Notes: generated by a model from the sequence alone, not told the origin. Shown: positions 8,090 to 17,189, numbered from the stretch's first letter. The stretch is 64,000 nt of DNA from Bordetella genomosp. 13 (GCF_007679965.1 NZ_VEHL01000004.1:124001-188000), one strand, 5' to 3'. Numbers and translations are program-made.

Positions 8090-9028
8090 ATGGAATCCAT
8101 GAATACCGATTTCTGGCGGCTCGCCCTGGGCATCATCGGCTTCCTGGCGGCATCCACCGTGTTCAGCCATATCCTGGTCTGGCGAGTGGGCCGCGACAAT
8201 CCCACCATTCGCAACCTGGCCGAGCGCGTCGATGCCTGGTGGCTGCTGGTGGGCATCGGCATTCCGGCCATCGCGGCGGGCCGCGCGCCGGCCATCGTGC
8301 TGTTCGCGTTCGCGTCCTTCCTGTCGCTGCGCGAGTTCCTCTCGCTGACGCCCACCCGGCCGGGCGACCGGCCCGCGTTGTTCGCGGCGTTCTTCGTCGC
8401 CATTCCGGCGCAGTACGTCCTGGTGGGCGCGAACTGGTATGGCCTGTTCGCCATCTTCCTGCCGGTATATGGCTTCCTGGTGATCTCGGCCCTGACCGCC
8501 GTGGCGCAGGACACCCAGCACTATCTGGAGCGCACCGCCAAGATCCAATGGTCCGTGATGGTGTGCGTGTATGGCATCAGCCATGCGCCCGCGCTGATGT
8601 TCCTGGACATTCCCGGCTACGACGCGGCCGACGGCGTGCTGCTGCTGTTCTTCCTGCTGGTGACGCAGATTTCCGACGTGCTGCAGTACGTGTGCGGCAA
8701 GCTGTTCGGCCGGCACAAGCTGGCGCCGGCGCTCAGTCCCAGCAAGACCTGGGAAGGCCTGATCGGCGGCGGCCTGCTGGCCACCGCGGTGGGGACGGCG
8801 CTGTATTCCTTCACGCCCTTCCGGCCATGGCAGGCCGGGTTGCTGGCGCTGGCCATCGTGGTGGCGGGCGTGATCGGCGGCCTGGTGCTGTCGGCGGTGA
8901 AGCGCTCGCTGGGCGCCAAGGACTGGGGGGCAAGCATTCCCGGGCATGGCGGCATGCTGGACCGCATGGACTCGATCGCGTTCGCCGCGCCGATCTTCTT
9001 TCACCTGACGCGGTTCTGGTACGGCTAG
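8090..9028 (+). CDS. Phosphatidate cytidylyltransferase (CdsA family, YnbB-like)
   Basis: A 312-residue polytopic membrane protein with the complete C-terminal CdsA signature KRSLGAKDWGASIPGHGG followed by LDRMD, and SPSKTWEGLIGG before it. The family makes CDP-diacylglycerol from phosphatidate and CTP with bound Mg. An ATG at 8099 (MNTDFW) with GGA upstream is an equally good start. It ends the three-gene operon. Such operons encode a second CdsA besides the essential one; the main cdsA (normally beside uppS/dxr/rseP) is not in this window. Confidence 0.88.
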   Translation: MESMNTDFWRLALGIIGFLAASTVFSHILVWRVGRDNPTIRNLAERVDAWWLLVGIGIPAIAAGRAPAIVLFAFASFLSLREFLSLTPTRPGDRPALFAAFFVAIPAQYVLVGANWYGLFAIFLPVYGFLVISALTAVAQDTQHYLERTAKIQWSVMVCVYGISHAPALMFLDIPGYDAADGVLLLFFLLVTQISDVLQYVCGKLFGRHKLAPALSPSKTWEGLIGGGLLATAVGTALYSFTPFRPWQAGLLALAIVVAGVIGGLVLSAVKRSLGAKDWGASIPGHGGMLDRMDSIAFAAPIFFHLTRFWYG

Positions 9029-9114
9029 GGCGGTTAGGCGGAGCGCGGCAAGCGCCAGGGCCGTGCGCCGCAAAACCCGGCGCCAGCAAAACAACACCCG
9101 CCGGAAAAACAAAA

Positions 9115-9160
9115 AGCCCGCATATGAGGACGTCTTGAGAGAGCGTCTTATAAGCGGGCT
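9115..9160 (-). terminator. Probable terminator of second tRNA-Leu
   Basis: On the minus strand AGCCCGC (9160-9154) and GCGGGCT (9121-9115) form a 7-bp stem around a 32-base loop that can itself fold weakly. The stem is followed by TTTTGTTTTT. It lies between the tRNA-Leu gene and the converging cdsA-like gene. Confidence 0.6.
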
Positions 9161-9249
9161 TACATCGGTGACTTGCCAACACGAGCTGGCTTCGAGAGGC
9201 GCGGCGCATATGCATGAACCGTTGGTAACCGCCTTTCGATGAATGCGGG

Positions 9250-9334
9250 TGGTGCCCAGGAGAGGACTCGAACCTCCACACCTTGCGGCACATGGACCTG
9301 AACCATGCGCGTCTACCAATTCCGCCACCTGGGC
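9250..9334 (-). tRNA. tRNA-Leu (anticodon CAG), second copy
   Basis: An 85-base copy identical to the gene at 5697-5781, with the same acceptor, CAG anticodon and encoded CCA. The identity extends only a few bases beyond the tRNA on either side, so the copies have different promoters and terminators. Both are on the minus strand and bracket the DTW/phospholipid genes. Confidence 0.97.
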
Positions 9335-9500
9335 ACTGCATCACTGCTTCTACTACTGCTTTTCTGTTTATCAAGGCCTGGTGCAATAAGGCCGCACTGG
9401 CTTTGTGATACGCTTTTCCGAAGTGATTACCGGAAAACTGCCGGTATCTTTTTCAGCTCCGGCGAACAGAAGCTAAGCATTATATACAGGATTTTCACCT

Positions 9501-11963
9501 TTGGCAAAGCGACCGAATAACGACTCGAATAACAACCGCTCCACGTCCGTCTTGCCCGATGCGCCGCCCGATTTCGATCCAGATGTCCCCTCGCGCGAAG
9601 CCATCCTGACTGCATTGCGTTCGGCTGCCGCGCCTCTGTCGCCGGAAGAACTGGCGCAGCGCATGGGCGTCGAGCGGCCCGCCACCCTGGTCGGTTTCGA
9701 ACGCCGCCTCACGGCCATGGAACGCGATGGCCAACTGATGCCCAACCGCAAGGGCGTGCTGCTGCTGGCCACCAAGCTGGATTTCGTGGCCGGCAAGGTC
9801 CAGGGCCATCGAGACGGTTTCGGCTTTCTGCTGCGCGACGACGGCGGCCCGGACATCTTCCTGGCCGCCCGCGAGATGTCCAAGGTGCTGCATGGCGACC
9901 GCGTGCTGGTCAAGCCCACCGGCGAATACCGCGGCAAGCCCGAAGGCACCATCGTCGAGGTCATCGAGCGGCGCACCAACAAGCTGGTTGGCCGCTTCCT
10001 GCACGAGCATGGCCTGTCCATCGTGGTGCCCGAGGACCAGCGCATCAAGCATGACATCCTGATCCCGCCCGCCGACACCAACGGCGCGCAGCACGGCCAA
10101 GTGGTGTCGGTCGAGATCATGGCGCAGCCGACCCGCCACACCCAGCCGCTGGGCCGGGTGTACGAAGTGCTGGGCGAGATCGACGATCCCGGCATGGAGA
10201 TCGAGATCGCCGTGCGCAAGTTCGACGTGCCGGTCGACTTCAGCGAGCCCGCGCTGAAGCAGGCCGCACGCCTGCCCGACGTCGTGCGCAAGAACGACCT
10301 GAAGGGCCGCGTCGACCTGCGCGACGTCCCGCTGATCACCATCGACGGCGAGGATGCGCGCGACTTCGACGACGCCGTCTACTGCGAGCCCGTCGACCTG
10401 GGCACCGGCACGCGCAAGCGTCCCGCGTGGCGCCTGCTGGTGGCCATCGCCGACGTCAGCCACTACGTGCGCAGCGACGACCCGCTGGACGTGGACGCCT
10501 TCGAGCGCGGCACCAGCGTGTACTTCCCGCGCCGCGTCATCCCGATGCTGCCCGAGTCGCTGTCCAACGGACTGTGCTCGCTCAACCCCAACGTCGACCG
10601 GCTGGTGCTGGTGTGCGACATGGTGATCCCGGCCACCGGCGCCAAGGCCGGCACCATCACCGCCTACCAGTTCTACAACGCGGTCATGCATTCGCAGGCG
10701 CGCACCACTTACACCAACATCTGGGCGGCGCTGCAGCAGCCCGGCGGCCCTGCGGCCGCGGCGCTGGGCAGCGTGATGCCGCACGTGCAGCACGTGTACG
10801 AGCTGTACCAGCTGCTGGCGCAGTCGCGCCGCAAGCGCGGCGCCATCGACTTCGACACGGTCGAGACCAAGATCGTCTGCAACCAGCTGGGCCGCATCGA
10901 ACAGATCGTGCCCTCGGTGCGCAACGACGCGCACAAGCTGATCGAAGAGTGCATGCTGGCGGCCAACACCTGCGCGGCCGACTTCATGCTGCGCAGCAAG
11001 CATCCGGGCCTGTACCGCGTGCACGAAGGCCCCACGCCCGAGCGCCTGAAGTCGCTGCGCGAGTTCCTGCGCACGATGGGCCTGTCGATGGGCGGCGGCG
11101 ACGAGCCCACGGCCAGCGACTACGGCGAGTTCCTCGACAGCGTGCGCGGCCGGCCCGACTTCCCGCTGCTGCAGACCATGTGCCTGCGCTCGATGCAGCA
11201 GGCCATCTACAGCCCCGACAACGTCGGCCACTTCGGCCTGTCGTATCCCGGCTATACGCACTTCACGTCGCCGATCCGCCGCTACCCCGACCTGCTGACC
11301 CACCGCGTCATCAAGGCCTTGCTGGTGGGCGAGCGCTATGTGCCCAGGCTGGAAGACCAGCCCGTCGCCGTCGTGGGCGCCAGCCAACGCGAGCACGAGC
11401 ACGACATCTGGGAGAAGACGGGCCTCTTGCTGTCGTCGCGCGAACGCCGTGCCGACGAGGCCTCGCGCGACGTCGAGGCCTGGCTGAAATGCTGGTTCGT
11501 GAAGGAACGCGTGGGCGAGGACTTCAGCGGCACCGTCACCGGCGTGGCCAGCTTCGGCATCTTCGTCACGCTGGATACGCTGCACGTCGAAGGCCTGGTG
11601 CACGTGTCCGAGCTGGGCGGCGAATACTTCCAGTTCAACGACGGCCTGCACGAGCTGCGCGGCGAGCGCACCGGCATGCGCTATCGCCTGACCGACAAGG
11701 TGCAGGTGCAGGTGGCGCGCGTGGACCTGGAGGCGCGCCGCATCGAGTTCCGCCTGGTCAAGGGCACCAGCTTCGACGCGCTGCGCAAGCAGGCCGCCAA
11801 GAGCCCCGACGAACCACCGCGCCGCATCAAGCGCGCCGCGGCGCCCAAGCCGCAGGCCCTGAAGGGGCAGACGGCCAAGCAGCGCCGCGCCGAGGCCAAG
11901 CGGGCCAGCAAGCCGGCCAAGACGGCCCCGCGGCCGGCCAAGAAGGCGCCGCGCGCCCGCTAG
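9501..11963 (+). CDS. rnr: Ribonuclease R
   Basis: An 820-residue 3'-to-5' exoribonuclease. In order: an N-terminal winged-helix part (residues 30-90), cold-shock domains, the RNB catalytic domain with the metal-binding motif DGEDARDFDDAVY (about 281-293), the RNB signature HFTSPIRRYPDL (near 590), an S1 domain (about 670-750) and a Lys/Arg/Ala-rich tail. It degrades structured RNA and takes part in rRNA and tmRNA quality control. The start is TTG at 9501 with AGGA about 8 bases upstream; no in-frame ATG lies near the conserved N-terminus. A good terminator follows the stop. rlmB comes after an intervening regulator pair, a variation on the usual rnr-rlmB neighbourhood. Confidence 0.95.
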   Translation: MAKRPNNDSNNNRSTSVLPDAPPDFDPDVPSREAILTALRSAAAPLSPEELAQRMGVERPATLVGFERRLTAMERDGQLMPNRKGVLLLATKLDFVAGKVQGHRDGFGFLLRDDGGPDIFLAAREMSKVLHGDRVLVKPTGEYRGKPEGTIVEVIERRTNKLVGRFLHEHGLSIVVPEDQRIKHDILIPPADTNGAQHGQVVSVEIMAQPTRHTQPLGRVYEVLGEIDDPGMEIEIAVRKFDVPVDFSEPALKQAARLPDVVRKNDLKGRVDLRDVPLITIDGEDARDFDDAVYCEPVDLGTGTRKRPAWRLLVAIADVSHYVRSDDPLDVDAFERGTSVYFPRRVIPMLPESLSNGLCSLNPNVDRLVLVCDMVIPATGAKAGTITAYQFYNAVMHSQARTTYTNIWAALQQPGGPAAAALGSVMPHVQHVYELYQLLAQSRRKRGAIDFDTVETKIVCNQLGRIEQIVPSVRNDAHKLIEECMLAANTCAADFMLRSKHPGLYRVHEGPTPERLKSLREFLRTMGLSMGGGDEPTASDYGEFLDSVRGRPDFPLLQTMCLRSMQQAIYSPDNVGHFGLSYPGYTHFTSPIRRYPDLLTHRVIKALLVGERYVPRLEDQPVAVVGASQREHEHDIWEKTGLLLSSRERRADEASRDVEAWLKCWFVKERVGEDFSGTVTGVASFGIFVTLDTLHVEGLVHVSELGGEYFQFNDGLHELRGERTGMRYRLTDKVQVQVARVDLEARRIEFRLVKGTSFDALRKQAAKSPDEPPRRIKRAAAPKPQALKGQTAKQRRAEAKRASKPAKTAPRPAKKAPRAR

Positions 11964-12424
11964 GCCCGGACGCTGCGCTGGGCAGAGAGCCGACCCGAGG
12001 GTCGGCTTTTTTCCTGCTCCGCCTGCATGCCGGCGGCGTCCCAGTGCGCCGCGATGGCAGGCATGTTCACTTCGATCCAGTCGGCCAGGCCCTGCACGCG
12101 CTCGGCCGCCTCGCGCCCCAGCGGGGTCAGCGAATATTCCACGTGGGGCGGCACGACCTTGAACGCACGCCGCTGCACGATGCCGTCGCCTTCCAGCCAT
12201 TGCAGGGTCTGGGCCAGCATGCGCTCGCTGACTCCGCTGATCTTGCGCCGCAGGTCGCTGAAGCGCTGCGTGCCCGGCAGCAGCGCGATCAGCACCAGCA
12301 CGCCCCAGCGGCTGGTCATGTGCTTGAGCACCTCGCGCGACGGGCAGGCGACCGCCATGAGATCGCCGCGGTCGAGTTTCTCCGACAGCGAGGCGGGGCG
12401 GTCGGCGGAATGAGGGTCGGCCAT
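11960..12424 (-). CDS. HxlR-family transcriptional regulator (QorR/YtfH type)
   Basis: A 154-residue winged-helix protein. The HxlR core has CPSREVLKHMTSRWGVLVLIALL (about 27-49), the helix-turn-helix RFSDLRRKISGVSERMLAQTL and the wing VEYSLTPLGREA. It is divergent from a QorB-like oxidoreductase, the arrangement of redox-sensing QorR/YtfH regulators, in which an N-terminal Cys (here C27) is the sensor. Its stop codon shares the palindrome CTAG with the stop of rnr, and its last 20 codons contain the rnr terminator, which fixes the C-terminal residues. Confidence 0.88.
   Translation of the reverse strand: MADPHSADRPASLSEKLDRGDLMAVACPSREVLKHMTSRWGVLVLIALLPGTQRFSDLRRKISGVSERMLAQTLQWLEGDGIVQRRAFKVVPPHVEYSLTPLGREAAERVQGLADWIEVNMPAIAAHWDAAGMQAEQEKSRPSGRLSAQRSVRA
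11988..12012 (+). terminator. Rho-independent terminator of rnr
   Basis: AGCCGACCC and GGGTCGGCT form a perfect 9-bp stem with a two-base spacer (the actual loop must be slightly larger), followed by TTTTTT. It lies 24 bases after the rnr stop and inside the coding sequence of the converging HxlR gene. Confidence 0.88.
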
Positions 12425-12429
12425 GTCGA

Positions 12430-12467
12430 TACTTACCTTTATGTGCGTACTTACAAAAAATTAGTAT
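12430..12467. promoter_or_regulatory. Candidate operator between hxlR and qorB genes
   Basis: The direct repeat TACTTAC occurs at 12430 and 12448, 18 bases apart. The second copy also forms a partial inverted repeat with TTAGTAT (12461-12467) across an A-tract. The 97-base divergent spacer otherwise holds only promoter-like AT-rich sequence. HxlR regulators of this class bind repeated half-sites between such divergent genes, so this is the likely binding site (inference). Confidence 0.45.
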
Positions 12468-12521
12468 GGCGCGTAGAGTCTAGCGCTCCTTCCTCTGGAA
12501 ACCAAGTACAGGAGTGCCACC

Positions 12522-13370
<849 letters not shown>

Positions 13371-13529
13371 CTGCGCCTCGACGGGCGAGGGGGCAGGGCA
13401 GGCTCCCGCGCCCCGCTGGCCCCGTCGCGGCGCGCGCAGCGGTAACATGGCGGGATCGGCGCCGCCGCGGCACGTCCTGAAGGGCGCGCGGCCAATGCGC
13501 CCATCGCTCATCAGAAGGTATTACGCTCT

Positions 13530-14267
13530 ATGGCTTCGGCCCAAGTCCTCGCCGGGTTCCATGCGGTCATCGCACGCCTGCGCCACGCCCCCGAATCGAT
13601 CAAGGAAATCTACGTCGAGGCCTCGCGGCGCGACAAGCGCATGCAAAGCCTGATCGAGGCGGCCGAACGCGCCGGCCGGCGCGTGCATCCCGTCGCCATC
13701 GACCGCCTGGACGGCCTGTCGCGCGGCACGCGCCACCAGGGCGTGGTGGCGCTGGCCGACGAACGCCAGCTCGCCGTGGACGTGGACGAAGTGCTCGACG
13801 TCATCGAGGGTCCCGCCTTCCTGCTGATCCTGGACGGCGTGACGGACCCGCACAACCTGGGCGCCTGCCTGCGCACGGCCGACGCGGCCGGCGTGCATGC
13901 GGTCATCGCGCCGCGCGACCGCGCGGTGGGCCTGACCAGCACCGTGCAGCGCGTGGCGTGCGGCGCGGCCGACACCGTGCCCTACATCACCGTCACCAAC
14001 CTGGCGCGCACCATGCGCGGCCTGAAGGACCGCGGCGTATGGCTGGTCGGCACCGACGACCAGGCCAGCGACGGCATGCACGCCGTCGACGCGCGCCAGC
14101 CCATGGCCTGGGTCATGGGCGCCGAAGGCGAGGGCATGCGCCGCCTGACGCGCGAGACCTGCGACCAGCTGGTGCACATTCCCATGCTGGGTTCGGTCGA
14201 GAGCCTGAACGTCAGCGTCGCCAGCGCCGTGTGCCTGTACGAATCCGTGCGCCAGCGCCAGGCCTGA
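13530..14267 (+). CDS. rlmB: 23S rRNA (guanosine-2'-O-)-methyltransferase
   Basis: A 245-residue SPOUT/TrmH-family enzyme that methylates the ribose of G2251 in 23S rRNA. An N-terminal substrate-binding domain (residues 1-75) precedes the knotted domain with motif 1 [16 protein letters not shown], motif 2 [13 protein letters not shown] and motif 3 [15 protein letters not shown]. The length is normal for the family. It is often next to rnr; here hxlR and qorB intervene. The 34-base gap to the next gene suggests co-transcription. Confidence 0.95.
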   Translation: MASAQVLAGFHAVIARLRHAPESIKEIYVEASRRDKRMQSLIEAAERAGRRVHPVAIDRLDGLSRGTRHQGVVALADERQLAVDVDEVLDVIEGPAFLLILDGVTDPHNLGACLRTADAAGVHAVIAPRDRAVGLTSTVQRVACGAADTVPYITVTNLARTMRGLKDRGVWLVGTDDQASDGMHAVDARQPMAWVMGAEGEGMRRLTRETCDQLVHIPMLGSVESLNVSVASAVCLYESVRQRQA

Positions 14268-14301
14268 GCCCATTTTCTCTTCCTTCCGAAATACCGACAC
14301 C

Positions 14302-15543
14302 ATGCATCAGAACGGCTTTACCACCGGCATTCTCCATTCCGACCGCAGCCAGTCCGTCGAGCACGGCGCCGTGCACAAGCCGATGCACCCGTCGTCCGAG
14401 TTCGCGTACGACGACGCGCGCGAACTGGCCGCGGTGTTCCAGGGTAAGGCGGGCTTCACGTATGCGCGCCAGGGCACGCCCACCACCACCGCGCTGGAAG
14501 CGAAGGTCACGCTGATGGAAGGCGGCAAGAATTCCGTCAGTTTCGCCACCGGCATGGCTGCGCTGGCGGCCGTGTTCGGCACGCTGCTGCGCCGTGGCGA
14601 TCACCTGGTGTCCAGCCAGTACATCTTCGGCAACACCAACAGCCTGCTGGGCACACTGGCCGACCTGGGCGTGGAGATCACCACGGTCGACGCCACCGAC
14701 GTCGAGCAGGTGCGCGCCGCGCTGCGTCCCGAGACGCGCATGGTGTTCACCGAGACCATTGCCAATCCCGGCACGCAGATCGCCGACCTGCGAGGCATAG
14801 GCGATCTGTGCCGCGAGCGCGGCCTGGTCTACCTCATCGACAACACGCTGACCTCGCCCTGGCTGTTCCAGGGGCGCGACGTGGGCGCTTCGCTGGTGAT
14901 GAACTCGCTGTCCAAGTACATCGCGGGCCACGGCCACGCCCTGGGCGGCTCGATCACCGACACCGGCCTGTACGACTGGACGGACTACGGCAACATCTAC
15001 GATGCGTACAAGAAGGGCCCGTCCACCGGCTGGGGCCTGACGCAGGTCAAGAAGAAGGGCCTGCGCGACATGGGCGGCACGCTGGCCGCCGAGCCCGCGC
15101 ACCGCATCGCCATCGGCGCCGAGACGCTGGCCTTGCGCATGGACCGCCACTGCGCCAACGCACTGGCGCTGGCGCGTTTCCTCGACACCCACCCGGGCGT
15201 GGCCAAGGTGCATTACCCGGGCCTGTCCAGCCATCCTCAGCACGAGCGCGCCGCCGCGCTGTTCAAGGGCCGCTTCGGCGGACTGCTGGGCGTGGAGCTG
15301 GCCGGCGGCATCGATTGCTTCGACTTCCTCAACCGCCTGCGAATCGTGCTGATGGCCACGCACCTGGGCGACACGCGCAGCCTGGCGCTGCCCGCCGCGC
15401 ACACCATCTACTACGAGATGGGACCCGAACGCCGCAAGCAGATGGGTATCGCGGACAGCCTGATCCGGGTGTCGGTGGGCATCGAGGACGAGGCCGACCT
15501 GCTGCACGATTTCGACCAGGCCCTGCAAGGCAGCATGAAGTGA
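14302..15543 (+). CDS. Cystathionine gamma-synthase family PLP enzyme (probable sulfhydrylase)
   Basis: A 413-residue Cys/Met-metabolism PLP enzyme. The Schiff-base lysine is K205 in MNSLSKYIAGHG. The phosphate-binding SFATGMAALAAVF and the C-terminal LGDTRSLALPAAHTIY also match the family. It could be an O-acetyl- or O-succinylhomoserine sulfhydrylase, cystathionine gamma-synthase or a lyase; sequence inspection alone does not separate these. It lies 34 bases after rlmB, and a long GC-rich hairpin follows the stop. Confidence 0.8.
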   Translation: MHQNGFTTGILHSDRSQSVEHGAVHKPMHPSSEFAYDDARELAAVFQGKAGFTYARQGTPTTTALEAKVTLMEGGKNSVSFATGMAALAAVFGTLLRRGDHLVSSQYIFGNTNSLLGTLADLGVEITTVDATDVEQVRAALRPETRMVFTETIANPGTQIADLRGIGDLCRERGLVYLIDNTLTSPWLFQGRDVGASLVMNSLSKYIAGHGHALGGSITDTGLYDWTDYGNIYDAYKKGPSTGWGLTQVKKKGLRDMGGTLAAEPAHRIAIGAETLALRMDRHCANALALARFLDTHPGVAKVHYPGLSSHPQHERAAALFKGRFGGLLGVELAGGIDCFDFLNRLRIVLMATHLGDTRSLALPAAHTIYYEMGPERRKQMGIADSLIRVSVGIEDEADLLHDFDQALQGSMK

Positions 15544-15548
15544 ATGCC

Positions 15549-15588
15549 GCGCATCCCCGCGCGGCGCTGCAGCCGCGCGGGGATGCGC
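15549..15588 (+). terminator. 17-bp perfect hairpin after the PLP enzyme gene
   Basis: GCGCATCCCCGCGCGGC pairs perfectly with its complement across the six-base loop gctgca, starting 5 bases after the stop codon. There is no T-tract, so it may act as an mRNA 3'-end stabiliser or Rho-assisted terminator rather than an intrinsic one. Confidence 0.6.
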
Positions 15589-15636
15589 AGATGCCGGCAA
15601 ACCCAATGCTGGCGCGGCTTGTAACCCGGTTTGTGC

Positions 15637-15667
15637 TTGACAGCGGCCTTGCCCGGATGCCTAATAC
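15637..15667 (+). promoter_or_regulatory. Candidate hupB promoter and structured leader
   Basis: TTGACA at 15637 and TAATAC at 15662 are separated by 19 bases, slightly long for sigma-70. Transcription would begin near 15674, at the left arm of a 9-bp inverted repeat (15672-15680 with 15716-15724). The gene-free stretch 15544-15851 thus holds the hairpin after the PLP gene, this promoter and a leader of about 175 bases. Confidence 0.5.
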
Positions 15668-15851
15668 GTCTCTACGTCGCAGCGGCCAGCATGGCGCTCC
15701 AGACTCGAAGCAATCGCGACGTAGCAGTTCACAAGTTGTGCTTAGCAGCGCAAGAAACCAGACATCCACTCGTTCTACCGTCCGCTGACGCACGGCATGC
15801 GATCCACGCTGCGTGCGCGGCTGGCCTATATTCCGTGAGGGGTAATCCTGC

Positions 15852-16124
15852 ATGAACAAAACCGAACTCATCGATCACATCGCCAGCAAGGCTGACATCT
15901 CCAAGGCGGCCGCCGGCCGTTCGCTGGACGCGCTGATCGGTGCCGTCAAGACCACCTTGAAGAAGGGCGGCACGGTTACGCTGGTGGGCTTCGGCACGTT
16001 CGCCGTCTCGGCGCGCGCCGCTCGCACGGGCCGCAATCCGCGCACCGGCGAAACCATCAAGATCAAGAAGGCCAAGGTGCCGAAGTTCCGCCCGGGCAAG
16101 GCCCTGAAGGACGCCGTCAACTGA
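15852..16124 (+). CDS. hupB: DNA-binding protein HU (beta)
   Basis: A 90-residue histone-like protein. The family signature [21 protein letters not shown] (split here near residues 46-66) includes the beta-arm with the RNPRTG tip and the intercalating proline. It is nucleoid-associated and binds DNA without strong sequence specificity, as homo- or heterodimers. GAGGGG lies about 11 bases before the ATG. A GC-rich palindrome (16153-16170) follows the stop. Confidence 0.97.
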   Translation: MNKTELIDHIASKADISKAAAGRSLDALIGAVKTTLKKGGTVTLVGFGTFAVSARAARTGRNPRTGETIKIKKAKVPKFRPGKALKDAVN

Positions 16125-16243
16125 CAGGCGCCGGCGGATGTCGCGGCAAAGGCGAGGGCGCGCGCCCTCGATTTGCCCACCCGCGCAGCGCTCCGCTATA
16201 CTGCGGTCCGCGTTGCAGAAGTGGCCCCACAATGCAGGTCCCG

Positions 16244-16319
16244 GGGTGCTTAGCTCAGCTGGTAGAGCGGCGCCCTTACAAGGCGTAGGTCACAGGTTCG
16301 ACCCCTGTAGCACCCACCA
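16244..16319 (+). tRNA. tRNA-Val (anticodon TAC)
   Basis: A 76-base tRNA with encoded CCA. The acceptor GGGTGCT pairs with AGCACCC. The D arm is GCTC-GAGC. The anticodon stem GCGCC/GGCGT encloses CTTACAA, giving TAC for codon GUA. The T arm is ACAGG TTCGACC CCTGT. Confidence 0.97.
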
Positions 16320-16343
16320 CCATCGCGCACAGAATCAAAGCTG

Positions 16344-16441
16344 AAAGCCTCCACGATTTCCCAAGCAGGCCTCGTTCCTGCAGACCTGGGTGATTGGAAA
16401 TCCGGCACATCCACTGTCGGGGTTTCCGTGGAGGCTTTTTT
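16344..16441 (+). terminator. Long branched stem-loop with T-tract after tRNA-Val
   Basis: A 12-bp outer helix (AAAGCCTCCACG at 16344-16355 with CGTGGAGGCTTT at 16427-16438) ends in TTTTTT. Inside it are GATTTCC/GGAAATC (16355-16361 with 16396-16402) and, nested further, GCAGG/CCTGC (16365-16369 with 16377-16381). It is a plausible intrinsic terminator for the tRNA-Val transcript, but the 71-base interior with two more helices is far more elaborate than needed. Confidence 0.65.
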
Positions 16442-16588
16442 CATGGCCGTATCGCCCGGTGCGCCGACACAAGGCAGGCGGCGCTGCGTACGCGCCGACA
16501 CCGCCGCCGCACGGTTCGAGCCCTGCGGACGCCGAGCCTGCCCGTGCATCTTCCATCCGCTGCCTCTTCCAGAACGCGAGACTGCACC

Positions 16589-16954
16589 ATGATGCGTGCC
16601 TTGGGATCGATCGTTGCCTGCCTGCTGGCCTGCGCCGCCGGCGCGGCGCGGGCCGGACAGGCGTATTCCGACGATGTGCTGGCCATGTGCCGGATCGTCG
16701 ACGCGGCATCCCGCAAGATCATGACGGCACGCCAGCTCGGTATGCCGATGGCGCAGGTGATGGACCTGACGCGCAACACCGACAACGACGCCGTGCGCAA
16801 CCTGATGGGCATGATCGTGGTGGGCGCCTACGAGTTCCCTGCCTATCGCACGCGGGACGAGCGCGAGCAGGTGGTCGCGGATTTCGCGGACACGGCCTAT
16901 CGGGAATGCGTGAAGATCCTGCCCGAACAGGGCTGGGGCAAGCCCGGCCGCTGA
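16589..16954 (+). CDS. Small secreted protein of unknown function
   Basis: A 121-residue protein with a classical signal peptide (MMRALGSIVACLLACAAGAA, cleavage probably after AARA near residue 22). The mature part has two cysteines (in MCRIVDAAS and YRECVKIL) that may form a disulfide. No family was recognised. ATG codons at 16589 and 16592 are both possible. It stands alone between the tRNA-Val terminator and the tonB operon. Location is predicted to be periplasmic. Confidence 0.7.
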   Translation: MMRALGSIVACLLACAAGAARAGQAYSDDVLAMCRIVDAASRKIMTARQLGMPMAQVMDLTRNTDNDAVRNLMGMIVVGAYEFPAYRTRDEREQVVADFADTAYRECVKILPEQGWGKPGR

Positions 16955-17066
16955 CCGCACGCGGCGCGGCATGCGCCACACCTGCTTGCACACCGGCGGT
17001 TGTCGCCATCCTGCGGCTCCCGTATCGTCGGCATCTTGCCATTGCGAAACTTGCGGCAACTTAACT

Positions 17067-17081
17067 TGCGAATCATTCGCA
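17067..17081. promoter_or_regulatory. Fur box upstream of tonB
   Basis: TGCGAAT-C-ATTCGCA is a perfect 7-1-7 inverted repeat in AT-rich surroundings about 110 bases before tonB. It fits the beta-proteobacterial Fur consensus (TGcAAATnATTtGCA type). Iron-repressed control of tonB-exbB-exbD is expected from family knowledge. The rest of 16955-17189 holds no gene. Confidence 0.75.
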
Positions 17082-17189
17082 TTTAGTATATCGTGTCGGA
17101 TTCCGAAGCCGCCGGCGGGCTGCGCGCGCTTTCTGCGGATGCGCGGCAGCGTCGGCCTGATTGTCCATAGATAGTTCCTCGGCTGATTC

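Noticed and set aside
9495..12200. A 901-codon minus-strand open frame opposite rnr
   Set aside because: Low-complexity shadow of the RNase R coding frame, with no recognisable motif, spanning two real genes.
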